Shown: positions 1 to 9,476 of the stretch, in pieces | How positions within the stretch are numbered: position 1 is the stretch's first letter | How the letters are laid out: each line of letters opens with the position of its first letter | Source of the DNA: Pithys albifrons albifrons | Taxonomy: Eukaryota > Chordata > Aves > Passeriformes > Thamnophilidae | Assembly: GCF_047495875.1 (NCBI RefSeq) | Contig: NC_092497.1 | Span: 79,679,749-79,743,748, forward strand | Direction of reading: 5' to 3' | DNA length: 64,000 nucleotides | Program-made: the position numbers and the translations under genes | Notes under the pieces: generated by a model | What the model was told of the DNA's origin: nothing | The model's database searches: none | Seen by the model: the letters and a program-made list of their open reading frames with translations, nothing else

Positions 1-248
1 GTTTCTAGAAAATTTTATCTCATAAAGCATTCTATAATACAGAAACAATAACGTTCAGCCAACTGACAATATTAAGAAAAGTTTTCTGTAAGACTACATC
101 AGTTACTTCACAAAGTTTAACTAGTATTTTTTCATATCTACTAACCTTTTCTAAAAAGTGAACTCTTCTCTTTTACTTCATATCCACTGAACTGCCTTTT
201 CCATACTCAACTTGACCATAAATGCTGTATTTAAAAAAATACGCAAGA

Positions 249-1345
249 TCACAAAATCATAAAATGGTTAGGGCCTAAAGGGATCTTAAGATCATTGAGT
301 TCCAATCACTGCAATGGACAAGGGTGCCATTAGCTAGATCAGGCCTCCATACAACCTAGCCTTGAACATAAAGGGCACTGGAAATCTGCAATGTTGTGTT
401 CCCAGAGCCTTCCCTTCTCCAGACTGAACTGCCCCAACTCTCTCAGCCTGTCTTTGTAGGAGAGGTGCTCCATCCCTCAGATCACCTTTGTGGCCCTCCA
501 TATTGCTGGTGCTGATGACCCCAGAGCTGGATGCTCCAGGTGGGGTATGAAAAGGGCAGAGGGACAGAATCACTTCCTTTGACCTGCTGGCCACTGCTTT
601 TGATGTGGTCCAGGGCTGCAAGAACACATTGTTGGCTCATGCCCAGCTCTTCATCCACAAGAACCCCCAAGTTCTTCTCCACGGCACTGCTCTCAACAAC
701 CTTTTCTCCCAGTCTGTACTCATGTCTGGGATTCCCAGGTGCAGCGCCTTGCACTTGGACTTGTTGAACCTTACGAGGTTCTCATGGGCCCACTTCTCAA
801 GTTTGTCAAGGTCCCTCTGGATGGCATCCCATCCTTTTGTTGTGTCAACTGCACTGCTCAGCTTTGTATCATCTGCAACCTTTCTGGGGCTGCACTTGAT
901 CTCACTGTCTGTGTCATTGATGAAAACACTACACAACAGTACAGAGCGCTGAGGGACTTCACTCATCACCAGCTTCCACCTGGACACAGAGCCATTGACC
1001 ACAACTCTCTAGCTCCATCCATCCATCCATCCATCCATCCATCCATCCATCCATCCATCCATCTATCCATCCATCCAATCCATCCATCCAATCCATGCCT
1101 CTACAGTTTGGAGCAAGGGATGTCATAGGGAACCATAATCAAAAGCCTCACAGGCGTCTAGGTAGATGGGATCTGCCGGTCTTCCCAAATGATCCACTGC
1201 TGTCATTCCATCACAGAAGGCCACTGGATTGGTCAGGCACAATTTGCCGGTACTAAAAACATGCTGCCTGTCTCAGATTGCTCTCCTTGTCCTCTCCTTT
1301 CTGACCTAAGTGCTTCTTGTTATTCTTCTACCTTCTGCAAACTTG
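249..1345 (-). mobile_element. CR1 LINE fragment, old, 5'-truncated
   Basis: The plus strand reads as the reverse complement of a CR1 3' end. It starts near 249 with a decayed tail (AATCATAAAATGG), followed by the CR1 3' UTR and then the C-terminal part of the reverse transcriptase. On the minus strand, 1002-637 translates to recognisable CR1 RT blocks: a decayed form of the conserved [10 protein letters not shown] block, VADDTKL in place of the catalytic FADDTKL, and [12 protein letters not shown]. Many substitutions and frame breaks make it an old dead copy. A TCCA microsatellite interrupts it at 1014-1097, and CR1-like sequence resumes up to about 1345. Both ends are estimated by eye. Confidence 0.85.
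1014..1097. repeat. (TCCA)n microsatellite
   Basis: About twenty copies of the tetramer TCCA/ATCC with a few interruptions (ATCTATCC, CCAATCC) near the right end. It lies inside the CR1 copy at 249-1345. Confidence 0.95.
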
Positions 1346-2570
1346 ACACACATTAAAAAAACCCCATCAGTTGTGAATTCCACGTAGGAACACACTGTCA
1401 CTGTGTCATAAGCATAACTAAAGAATCAGCTGTGAGATTGAAGAAATCAAAGAAATGCAAGTAAAACAACTCAGTTTCCCCTCTCCACCCCCCACTTTAT
1501 TATTATCTTCTGTATATACTTCTTGCCACAGGAAATCAGTTAATTTGCAGTTCTGTGTATAAACAGTCTTCCATAACTACCCTGTCCTTAAGCTCCTATG
1601 GACAAGAAACATGGCCACACTTAAAACTGATGCAGTTTAGTTTTAATAAGCATCTGTTAACAGGTCAACATCAGCTACATATATATAAATCCATGATGTA
1701 CCTCTAAATATTCAATGCAGAGGTTTGTCAGTTTAGTTTACCCACTCCTCCTGTTTGCTACAGGACAACACTTCTTTGCACTGAAAGGCATTTGTCAACA
1801 TTCTCCTAAAAGGAAGGGCAAGAGATACCACAGCCTATAATATTTGTCAATGAAGGAATGAGCTTGCATCTGACACACATGGAGAGAGAGAAAAGAGAGG
1901 TGGACAAAGACTGGATAACCCTGGACTCAAGCTGCTGACTTCAAACCAGACAGATTACAGAGAATTTGCACACATAAAACCACCTAATTATAGCAAAATA
2001 AATATATAAGTTGGGCCACACGGACTCAAAGCATAACAAAAAATCCAGCTATAGTTTGTCCTCTCATCAACCCAAGTTGCATTCCCAAAAGAGTGATGGA
2101 AGTAGCATGGAACACCCAAGCACCTTTTCCACAGGTGGGAGTAAATGTGCCTGCTCCTTTGCACTCCCAGAACAGTGAAATTATTTGTTTTCAGGAAAAA
2201 TGGAAAGAGACATTTTAAAAGCCAGAGTCAGATAAGGGCCTCAAGTTCTTTTAGTGTACTGTTGTGCAAACTTCTTTCATGATGGACAGACAGCAATCCT
2301 CAAAGCAAATTCGACATAGTATTTTAACTACTATAATTACCCAGGCTTACACTAAAAGGGGCCACATCCCAGTTTTATGACCTGTCAGGAGTCAATCTTA
2401 AATAAGCAATGGCTCCTGACTCTGAGTGCTGTCCTGGATGGTCATGTCCTGCCTCATCCAACTCCACAATAGCAAAGGGAGGTTAAGCTCATAAACACAT
2501 TATTTTTTTAAAAGGTTTACAGTTCTCAGAAGACATGCTACTCTCCCATTGTAACAATCAAACAGAATAC
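1346..2570 (-). other. ERCC6L2: Part of ERCC6L2 intron 2, no other feature seen
   Basis: This lies downstream of the splice donor of exon 2 on the minus strand, so it is intron sequence, as is the CR1 at 249-1345. I searched for the next ERCC6L2 exon, which should continue the helicase domain after Walker A, and saw nothing that fits. It is probably beyond the left edge of the window. The sequence is AT-rich and otherwise unremarkable. Confidence 0.7.
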
Positions 2571-2995
2571 CTGTATTGTTTTTCCAAGGCCCATATCATC
2601 TCCAAGAATACATCCCTCTTGATTAGCGTAGTGTCTGTACAGAAACTGGGCTCCTTCCCTTTGGTAATCACGCAGGTATCTGTTAATGGTATATGGGATT
2701 ATATCACCGTTGTCAGATAACTTAAAAGCAACTGCAGGAAATGGAAGATTTTGGTCAGGGAAATACGGCTTTTCCAGATCACCATCATCAAATATTATGC
2801 TTTTCCAGGGTCTTTGGCTGTCTTTGACTCTGCAAAGTTTAGTTACTAGTATTTTCCTTTCTTCAGTCTCTGAGAATAATACAACAGCACATGATTTTCC
2901 ATTCTTGTCTTTTTCAAGTGAAGTTATTACTCCTTCCTGAAGTTTTCCATTTTCAAGACAAGGGGCAAGACACTTCTCCCCAACAGACCAACAAT
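2571..2995 (-). CDS. ERCC6L2: ERCC6L2 coding exon 2 (Tudor-like region, start of SNF2 helicase, Walker A)
   Basis: ERCC6L2 is a SNF2-family helicase-like ATPase involved in DNA repair and end joining. This exon encodes residues 9-149 of the predicted protein. A Tudor-like N-terminal block comes first (from GEKCLAP, about residues 13-70). FDDGDLEKPYFP and VAFKLSDNGD follow, then YLRDYQREG (114-122), which opens the SNF2 domain, and the ATP-binding Walker A motif DDMGLGKT (140-147). On the minus strand a T-rich tract ending TATAG precedes the exon at 2996, and the exon ends CAG before GTATTC (donor at 2570). Its 425 bases are two bases plus 141 codons, so it needs one base from exon 1, and the exon at 6255-6276 supplies it (G + AT = Asp8). 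The boundary after GKTIQ agrees with my recollection of the human gene. No stops or frameshifts are present. The rest of the ATPase lies off the left edge. Exon call is firm; Tudor limits are from family knowledge. Confidence 0.95.
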
Positions 2996-5900
2996 CTATA
3001 AAAAAAACCAAACACAAAATGATAAACTGGTCTGACATACAAAGTAATTCATTTCCTCACTACTACAACATTGCAAGTAAATTTATTTGACAAAATGCAT
3101 ACAACAACTTAAGATAAAATAGGTATTGAAGGTAGCACTAGAATGAGGAAAACAATTCCTGTTTATAACCAAACCCAGAGCCAGGCATAAAATTATGATT
3201 TGCTTTAACACTCCTATTTTATAAATACCAGAAGCTGTATATGAAAAAAAAGTAAAAGCCAGATTCTGATGCACTGTTACATAGCGGCTTCACACAGGCA
3301 AACACAGCAGTGCATACCAGTCAGAAGAGCCCATGTCACACTGACAATGAAAAACACAAAAAATACCTCCATCAGAAAAAACAAGGCCTTCACTCATCAC
3401 AGTAAAAAAGACCTTGTAAAAAATGCTTGCACACAAAGTTTTCCAAATCTGAACTGATCCTTTTGAGTTTGTTCCCCAGATCAGCTATCCCAACACAAAG
3501 GGATAAATGACTAATGTCAGAACTTTTATAGTTTCTTACCTATATGCTGTAATAAGTTGTGCTTATTTGCTAAGAAAGTTATTATCAACAGCATTGAGAA
3601 GCACCTACGGTTTTTCCAGGGAAGAGCAAGCCAGAGAGAATCTTATCATAGAATCATAGAATCAATTGGGTTGGAAAAGACCTCCAAGATCATCGAGTCC
3701 AACCCTTGGTCCAACTCCAGTCCATTTACCAGATCATGGCACTCAGTGCCACGGCCAATCTGTGTTTAAAAATCTCTAGGGATGGTGAATCCACCACCAC
3801 TCTGGGCAGCCCATTCCAATGCCTGATTACTCTCTCTGGAAAGAATTGTTTTCTGATATCCAACTTAAATTTCCCCTGGCAGAGCTTAAGCCTGTGCCCC
3901 CTTGTCCTATTGCTGAGTGCCTGGAAGAAGAGACCAGCCCCCACCTGGCCAGAACTTCCCTTCAGGTAGTTATAGACAGTGATGAGGTCACCTCTGAGCT
4001 TCCTCTTCTCCACCCCAGCTCCCTCAGGCTCTCCCCATAGGACTTGTGCTCCAGTCCCTTCACCAGCCTTGCTGCTCTTCTCTGGACCCGCTCCAGCACC
4101 TCAATATCCTTTCTGAACTGAGGGGCCCAGAACTGAACACAACACTCAAGGTGTGGCCTCACCAACGCAGAGTACAGGGGAAGGATCACTGCCCTGGTCC
4201 TGCTGGCCACGCTATTTTTGATACAGGCCAGGATCCCATTGGCCTTCTTGGCCACCTGGGCACACTGTTGGCTCATGTTGAGCTTCCTGTCAATTAGTAC
4301 CCCCAGGTCCCTCTGCCTGGCTGCTCTCCAGCCACTCTGTCCCCAGCCTGGAGCGCTGCAGGGGGTTGTTGTGGCCAAAGTGCAGGACCTGCACTTGGCC
4401 TTGTTGAACTTCATCCCAACAAGAACAACTTCATCTTGCACAAGAACAACTATTCATACTTCATGCGGTGCTAGTACGCATTTCTGGGCACACCCACCCA
4501 GACTTCTTAGAAGTAAGGAAAAGAGGAAGCCCTGAAAGCAAGAAATGCCACCCACTTTTAGGTTTCTGTGTAAAAAGTCCACAGAGAAGACAGGTTTTCC
4601 TCACCACGTCCTGAATGCCTGGAAGCAGACACTCACAGGACTGTTCTCCACAATGTATTAGTTAAATTGGTGATAACTACAATTCATTTTTTAAAATTGG
4701 TTGAACTATATATACTAAAAGAAAACAAAATCATCCATGTAGTTACTGTTCTGTAACCAGAACTGGCTGTAAGTTGACATCCAAGTCACAATAAAAATAG
4801 TACAAGCATAAAGAACTCTCTTCTAAAAGTCTTTGGCCATAAAGTATTTCTTTAGCTGCAGAGACTTCACAGACCGTGTGTGATTTGTCCCTCTAGCAAG
4901 CCCCAGCAGCCTTTTCTCTTCCAAGCAGTTCCATTCCCCTTTCAACATATGCAGATTTCTTGAATTCAGTGTCTTCTGACTATAAATATTGCAGGTCTGT
5001 TCTTGATACCTGTCACGCTCTTGCTTGATATGAACTTTGACCCCAAGAACTAAACTGAAGGCCCATTAGTCCTCACACTAACAGGGTTATAAACCACAAC
5101 CCACTCGTTGGAGTCACCACTTTGCAGGTCTCTTTATTAACGCCCCGTCATCCTCACATGAGCAGTTCAGCCCCACACCTTCAGACCTGTACATACACTG
5201 CTCCATTCCTTCATTCCCAGACCTTCTCAGAGAGCTGAAGCTCCAACATAGCTTTTTGAGGCAAAGGATGAAGTACGAGCAGTACATTCAACAAATCACA
5301 CATAACTAATTCTTACAGTTCATGGTATTTTTAGTCTCTCACACATGCTCAAATCCATGCAAAAAGATGTGTACATTAACTTCTCCTAGTAGCATCTTTC
5401 AACAATTTCATAAAAACAGGAACTAAAACTGAAAAATTGAAATGAGCTATGTACAGAACACTGTTAAATATGCAAACCAAAGTCTAAAACAGGAGAACAT
5501 TTCTGTAACTACTTTCTTTACAGTAATATCTCACGTGACATGCAACATTAGAGAGTCTCAAGTCAAAACTATGATTTAAGATGACAGCATCTTTCTTTTT
5601 ACTTGAAGTCAACGAGTTGCATATGACTGATCACAACTAGAGTTCCAGGTGCAAACTAGAATAAACCACACTGGGCAACAGTACTAGTGTTACCAAGCTG
5701 CAAGCCTAGTGAGAAAAAAGGAACGAGAAAAAGGAAAAAAAAGAAAAATAAATATAATGGTATTAAGAACACCATTGCTACAAAAGCCTAGAAAATAATG
5801 CTCTACAGACTAAAGCAAGAGCTGCTACTTTAACTAGCCTGATTCACTAAATTCTTGGGATTTGAACTAGAACCATAATTTATGTGGAATAATGTCTTTA

Positions 5901-6254
5901 AAAGTAAAGAAAATTATCTGGTATGGCCTCCTGGCATGGGTACAGTACACCTGCCACCAATAAAGCAAGCTGGTATTTAAGGTGCCTGCCTACACTTTTA
6001 CTACAGCTCCAAAAAAGTGCCATTGTCTATTTTAACTGTGCTAAATCATGGTACTAATGGCCTCCTGTCACACACTAGCTCCTTTCAACTACTACTCCTG
6101 TACCAAGAAAAAAGGCGAAATATCATGAATGCTTCCAACTGTCGAGGGCCGACCACTTAACGTAGAGCGGCGGGGGTATTTTTACACTCCAATATATGAC
6201 CGTAAAAGCAAAATTCAAGGGCAGTGTAAAGTAAGACACACAGAAGATGCTTAC
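2996..6254 (-). other. ERCC6L2: ERCC6L2 intron 1
   Basis: The interval is bounded on the minus strand by a strong donor (CAG then GTAAGC at 6254-6249) and an acceptor (pyrimidine-rich tract, TATAG) ending at 2996. The intron is 3,259 bases and of phase 1. It holds one CR1 copy at 3647-4437 in the same orientation as the gene. The remaining stretches (2996-3646 and 4438-6254) are AT-rich with no further exon or RNA gene that I can see. Confidence 0.88.
3647..4437 (-). mobile_element. CR1 LINE 3' fragment, young, in ERCC6L2 intron 1
   Basis: The left end reads TCATAGAATCATAGAATC, the reverse complement of the CR1 tail. The CR1 3' UTR and the end of ORF2 follow on the minus strand: [33 protein letters not shown], and [35 protein letters not shown] read almost continuously from 4441 to 4013. 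It is 5'-truncated at about 4437, within the codons for FNKAKC. It is very similar to the copy at 8245-9476 and so belongs to the same recent subfamily. It carries only the tail of the RT ORF, not the catalytic core. Confidence 0.95.
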
Positions 6255-6276
6255 CTGGGGCACCATCATCACACAT
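6255..6276 (-). CDS. ERCC6L2: ERCC6L2 coding exon 1 (start codon and first seven codons)
   Basis: The minus strand reads ATG TGT GAT GAT GGT GCC CCA G and then a near-consensus splice donor GTAAGC. Joined to the exon at 2995-2571, the trailing G completes an Asp codon, giving MCDDGAP-D followed by CWSVGEKCLAP with no shift. In the human protein, from memory, the same junction falls at an Asp shortly before the conserved GERCLAP block, after about 15 residues, so this bird N-terminus is about half that length. The start has A at -3 and an in-frame TGA at -15 to -13, so no longer in-frame N-terminus is possible in this transcript. A four-codon uORF ends one base upstream. The exon and phase are read from the sequence. 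First-AUG use is inferred, and a transcript with another first exon cannot be excluded. Confidence 0.85.
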
Positions 6277-6277
6277 T

Positions 6278-6292
6278 TTAACCTGCACTCAT
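6278..6292 (-). promoter_or_regulatory. Four-codon uORF abutting the ERCC6L2 start codon
   Basis: On the minus strand ATG AGT GCA GGT TAA runs from 6292 to 6278. Its stop is separated from the main ATG (6276-6274) by one base. It has G at -3 and A at +4, a moderate context. If translated, it would make ERCC6L2 expression depend on leaky scanning or very short-range reinitiation. The ORF is read directly; its effect is inferred. Confidence 0.6.
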
Positions 6293-6411
6293 GCAAAGCC
6301 CAAACGGGGCCTGTGGGAGGAGACACCGGGGCAGGCGGGCACCGCCGCTCTGGAACCACCGCCGCCCCTCCGCCCGAGGGGTCGCGGCGCCGAGGGAGCC
6401 CGGAAGATGGC

Positions 6412-6567
6412 TCAGTGAAGGAGCTGCCGCTCCCGGCCCCGCTCCCGGCCCCGCTCCCGGTCCCGCTCCCGGCCCCGCTCCCGGTCCGAGATCCGCATCC
6501 GAGCCGCAGGGGACGAGCGGCTATCGCGAGAATTGCGGTGACGCCGGGCCCCGTGCTTAAAGGGCAT
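6412..6567 (-). other. Candidate uORF encoding an Arg/Glu-rich repeat peptide
   Basis: Starting at the minus-strand ATG at 6567 (or an in-frame ATG at 6498), an open frame of 51 (or 28) codons ends at 6412, upstream of the ERCC6L2 start. The 12-bp tandem repeat at 6429-6488 is translated in this frame as alternating RERG/RERD units. It belongs to the 5' UTR only if transcription starts upstream of these ATGs. No homologue is recognised, and the peptide may simply follow from the DNA repeat. Confidence 0.35.
6429..6488. repeat. 12-bp tandem repeat, five units, in ERCC6L2 5' UTR/promoter
   Basis: Five consecutive 12-mers on the plus strand: GCTCCCGGCCCC (units 1, 2 and 4), GCTCCCGGTCCC (unit 3) and GCTCCCGGTCCG (unit 5). 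The array is GC-only apart from T positions and would be structured as RNA. Confidence 0.95.
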
Positions 6568-6633
6568 GGCGGCGAGGCGGAAGTATCGCGAGGTTTGGTG
6601 GAGGTGCTGCACGGAGCGGCCGCGGACAGACCT

Positions 6634-6655
6634 GGGGGGGGGAAGGGGGGGGGGG
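6634..6655 (+). other. G-run (nine G, AA, eleven G), possible G-quadruplex
   Basis: On the plus strand a run of nine G, two A and eleven G lies between the promoter motifs and the minisatellite. Such a tract can in principle fold as a G-quadruplex, and it is also hard to sequence, so its exact length is uncertain. Confidence 0.6.
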
Positions 6656-6660
6656 AACAG

Positions 6661-7058
6661 CTGTGAGGGCCGTGCGGGGCCGTGCGGGGCCGTGCTCTGC
6701 GGGACCGTGCCGTGCGGGGCCGTGCGGAGCCGTGTTCTGCGGGACCGTGCCGTGCGGGGCCGTGCTCTGCGGGACCGTGCCGTGCGGGGCCGTCCGGGGC
6801 CGTGCTCTGCGGGACCGTGCCGTGCGGGGCCGTGCGGGGCCGTGTTCTGCGGGACCGTGCTCTGCGGGGCCGTGCTCTGCGGGGCCGTGCTCTGCGGGAC
6901 CGTGCCGTGCGGGGCCGTGCTCTGCGGGGCTGTGCTGGGCTGAGCTGTGCCATGCGGGTCTGTGCCGTGCGGGGCCGTGCTCTGCGGGACCATGCCGTGC
7001 GGGGCCGTGCTCTGCGGGACCGTGCCGTGCTGTGCCGTGCGGGGCCGTGCCCACCTGT
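6661..7058. repeat. GC-rich minisatellite built on a 5-bp register, upstream of ERCC6L2
   Basis: This is a tandem array of ten-base GGCCGTGCGG, fifteen-base GGCCGTGCTCTGCGG, and thirty-base units made of that fifteen-mer followed by GACCGTGCCGTGCGG. Nearly all units are multiples of five. The array decays at its right end (CATGCGG, CTGTGCTGGGCTG). It has almost no stop codons, so frames of up to 334 codons appear on both strands with GPARHGPAEH-type or CGAVPCGAVL-type repeats. I regard these as artefacts of composition. It lies about 100 bases upstream of the likely ERCC6L2 transcription start. Confidence 0.93.
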
Positions 7059-7079
7059 GGACTTCTCTGTACAATAGAG

Positions 7080-7545
7080 ACGTGCAGCTCCTGCAGTGGG
7101 TCCATCGCAGGACTGGAGTGGGTCCACGAGGATGATCGGGGGGCGTGGAGCGCCTCTCTTATGAGAAAAGGTTGAGGGAGCTCGGCCTGCACAGCCTTGA
7201 GAAGAGATGACTGAGAGGGGACCTCATCGATGTGTATAAATTATCTAACGGGGGATGACAAGAGGACAGAGCCAGGCTCTTCCCGGTGGTGCCAAGCAAC
7301 AGGGTGAGCAGAAATTGTTGCACTGCAAGTTCCACTGGAACATGAGGAAGAACTTCCTCTGCGGGCGACTGTACACTGAACAGATTACCCAGAGAGGTTG
7401 TGGAATCTCCCTCACTGGGGATATTCAGGAATCACTTGGATGCAATCCTGCACCATATGCTGCTCCCTGACTGAACAGGGGGATTGGACCAGGTGACCCA
7501 CTGTGATCCCTGCCAACCTGGCCCATCCTGATTCTTTGTGGAAGG
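7080..7545 (+). mobile_element. CR1 LINE 3' fragment, older subfamily
   Basis: The plus strand resembles the end of a CR1: the degraded ORF2 tail (GAGGGAGCTCGG...GAGAAGAGATGACTGAGAGG), the block equivalent to AGAGGTTGTGGAATCTCC, and the 3' UTR with a GGGGGATTGGACCAGGTGACC block, ending near CCTGATTCTTTG. It differs clearly from the 8245-9476 subfamily. It adjoins the right end of the minisatellite. Confidence 0.75.
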
Positions 7546-8244
7546 ATGGAAAGCAATGTAAAATTACTGTCTTTATAAAAATTGGACAGGTGAGGAAGGG
7601 AGAAGAAGATCTAGTGCAATGGAAGGTGCAGCTCTTCACTTTCAGGATAGCTTAACTGGGTGCAGTAACATTTTGCAGATTCAAAAGGCAGTCAGTAGCA
7701 ACCATGTGGCTCTGGCTGAGAAAAATTAGGCCCCATCAAGAAATCTGTCCAGATTGACTCCATATCTCAGTAGCAGTGCAATAGAGTATTACATGAAGGG
7801 CCTAGTTTCCCATGTCCTTGCTATTACTTTTACAAAATACCATCACACGTGTTTAATAGTGCAATAGTAAGTAGTTTCACTTCTGAAGGGTAGGTCATAG
7901 TGTGCAAACCCTATTTTTGAAATGACTGCTGTTAATTCTGAAGACCACAAAGTTGGGATGATCTTTCCATTGTTTGTAATTATCATTTATCTTCAATGAT
8001 TTTGGTGAGTTTTAAGAAAGGATTAAATATTGGCAGTAAAAACAGGATTCTTTTGGCATATGCTGTGTAATTGTGTATAACAAAGATAGATAGTGAGACT
8101 GGGTAATTCTCCATCCTACAGTGTTTTTAGGAGCAAGGCAAGGCAATAAGTTTTCCAATATGTGGGTCTTCATGCTGTTTCTGTAGACAGTGACCTCTCT
8201 GCTCTAAGAATAATGAACATTTGTGCGACCTGAAGCAGCATTAA
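7546..8244. other. Non-coding interval, nothing recognised
   Basis: AT-rich single-copy-looking DNA between two CR1 copies. I see no ORF with recognisable homology, RNA gene or tandem array. Confidence 0.6.
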
Positions 8245-9476
8245 TCCTGTCTGACCAACCTGATCTCTTTCTACGATCAGGTGACCCACCTGGTGGGTGA
8301 GGGGAAGGCTGTGGATGTGTCTATCTGGACTTCAGCAAGGCCTTTGACACTGTCTCCCATAATATACTCCTGAAAAAGCTGGTAGCCCATGGCCTGGACA
8401 AGTGTACCCTCTCCTGGATTAAGAGCTGGCTGGAGGGCTGGGCCCAGAGAGTGCTGGTGAATGGAGCTGCATCCAGCTGGCGGCCGGTCACCAGTGGTGT
8501 TCCCCAGGGGTCTGTGTTGGGTCCAGTCCTGTTTAACATCTTTATTGATGATTTAGATGAGGGGATTGAGTCCATCATCAGCAAATTTGCTGATGACACC
8601 AAGTTGGGAGGGAGTGTCGACCTGCTGGAAGGCAGGAGGGCTCTGCAGAGGGATCTGGATAGACTTGAGAGATGGGCTGATTCCAATGGGATGAAGTTCA
8701 ACAAGGCCAAGTGTCGGGTCCTGCACTTTGGCCACAACAACCCCCTGCAGCGCTCCAGGCTGGGCACAGAGTGGCTGGAGAGCAGCCAGGCAGAGGGACC
8801 TTGGGGTACTAATTGACAGGAAGCTCAACATGAGCCAACAGTGTGCCCAGGTGGCCAAGAAGGCCAATGGGATCCTGTCCTGTATCAAAAATAGCGTGAC
8901 CAGCAGGACCAGGGCAGTGATCCTTCCCCTGTACTCTGCGTTGGTGAGGCCACACCTTGAGTGTTGTGTTAAGTGCTGGGCCCCTCAGTTCAGAAAGGAT
9001 ATTGAGGTGCTGGAGCAAGTCCAGAGAAGAGCAACAAGGCTGGTGAAGGGACTGGAGCACAAGCCCTATGGGGAGAGGCTGAGGGAGCTGGGGGTGTTTA
9101 ACCTGGAGAAGAGGAGGCTCAGAGGTGACCTCATCACTGTCTAGAACTACCTGAAGGGAAGTTATAGCCAGGTGGGGGTTGGTCTCTTCTCCCAGGCACT
9201 CAGCAATAGGACAAGGGGGCACGATGGGCTTAAGCTCTGCCAGGGGAAATTTAAGTTGGATATCAGAAAAAAATTCTTTCCAGAGAGAGTAATCAGGCAT
9301 TGGAATGGGCTGCCCAGAGAGGTGGTGAATTCACCATCCCTAGAGATTTTTAAACACAGACTGGCCGTGGCACTGAGTGCCATGATCTGGTAAATGGACT
9401 AGAGTTGGACCAAGGGTTGGACTCAACGATCTTGGAGGTCTTTTCCAACCCAATCGATTCTATTCTATGATTCTAA
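8245..9476 (+). mobile_element. CR1 LINE, young 5'-truncated copy with RT domain remnant
   Basis: This is the best-preserved CR1 in the window. The plus strand starts near TGTCTGACCAACCTGATC and encodes the CR1 reverse transcriptase: [13 protein letters not shown], then [19 protein letters not shown] and the catalytic motif [10 protein letters not shown]. The fingers-to-tail region [16 protein letters not shown] and the block from [16 protein letters not shown] follow. The RT frame breaks near 8795-8816 (change of frame before DLGVLIDR) and the C-terminal frame stops at 9144. The 3' UTR ends with TTCTATTCTATGATTCTA at 9476. It lacks the 5' UTR, ORF1 and the endonuclease, so it is not autonomous. 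Confidence 0.95.

Larger units (their letters stand above)
6277..6665 (-). promoter_or_regulatory. ERCC6L2: CpG-rich, TATA-less promoter and 5' UTR of ERCC6L2
   Basis: This GC- and CpG-dense block lies immediately upstream of the start codon, in otherwise AT-rich surroundings. It has no TATA box. Visible elements on the plus strand are a TCGCGAGA-like site TATCGCGAGA at 6522-6531, a YY1-like ATGGCGGC at 6566-6573, an ETS/GABP-like CGGAAGT at 6578-6584 and a second TATCGCGAGG at 6584-6593. Such clusters are typical of broad housekeeping promoters, many of them bidirectional. The transcription start probably lies near 6500-6600, but it cannot be read from the sequence. Confidence 0.75.

Noticed and set aside
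1..2570. ERCC6L2 exon 3
   Set aside because: I searched the minus strand for the continuation of the helicase domain after Walker A and found none, so it must lie outside the window.
6566..6943. Plus-strand frame starting ATGGCGGCGAGGCGG (MAARRKYREVWW), a possible divergent gene start
   Set aside because: The ATG coincides with a YY1-type site, the frame runs directly into the minisatellite, and I recognise no protein. Kept only as part of the promoter observation.
6123..7175. Long overlapping reading frames (up to 334 codons minus, 170 codons plus) across the GC-rich block
   Set aside because: They run through the minisatellite in several frames on both strands and encode only repeat-derived low-complexity peptide. 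The array lacks stop codons for compositional reasons.
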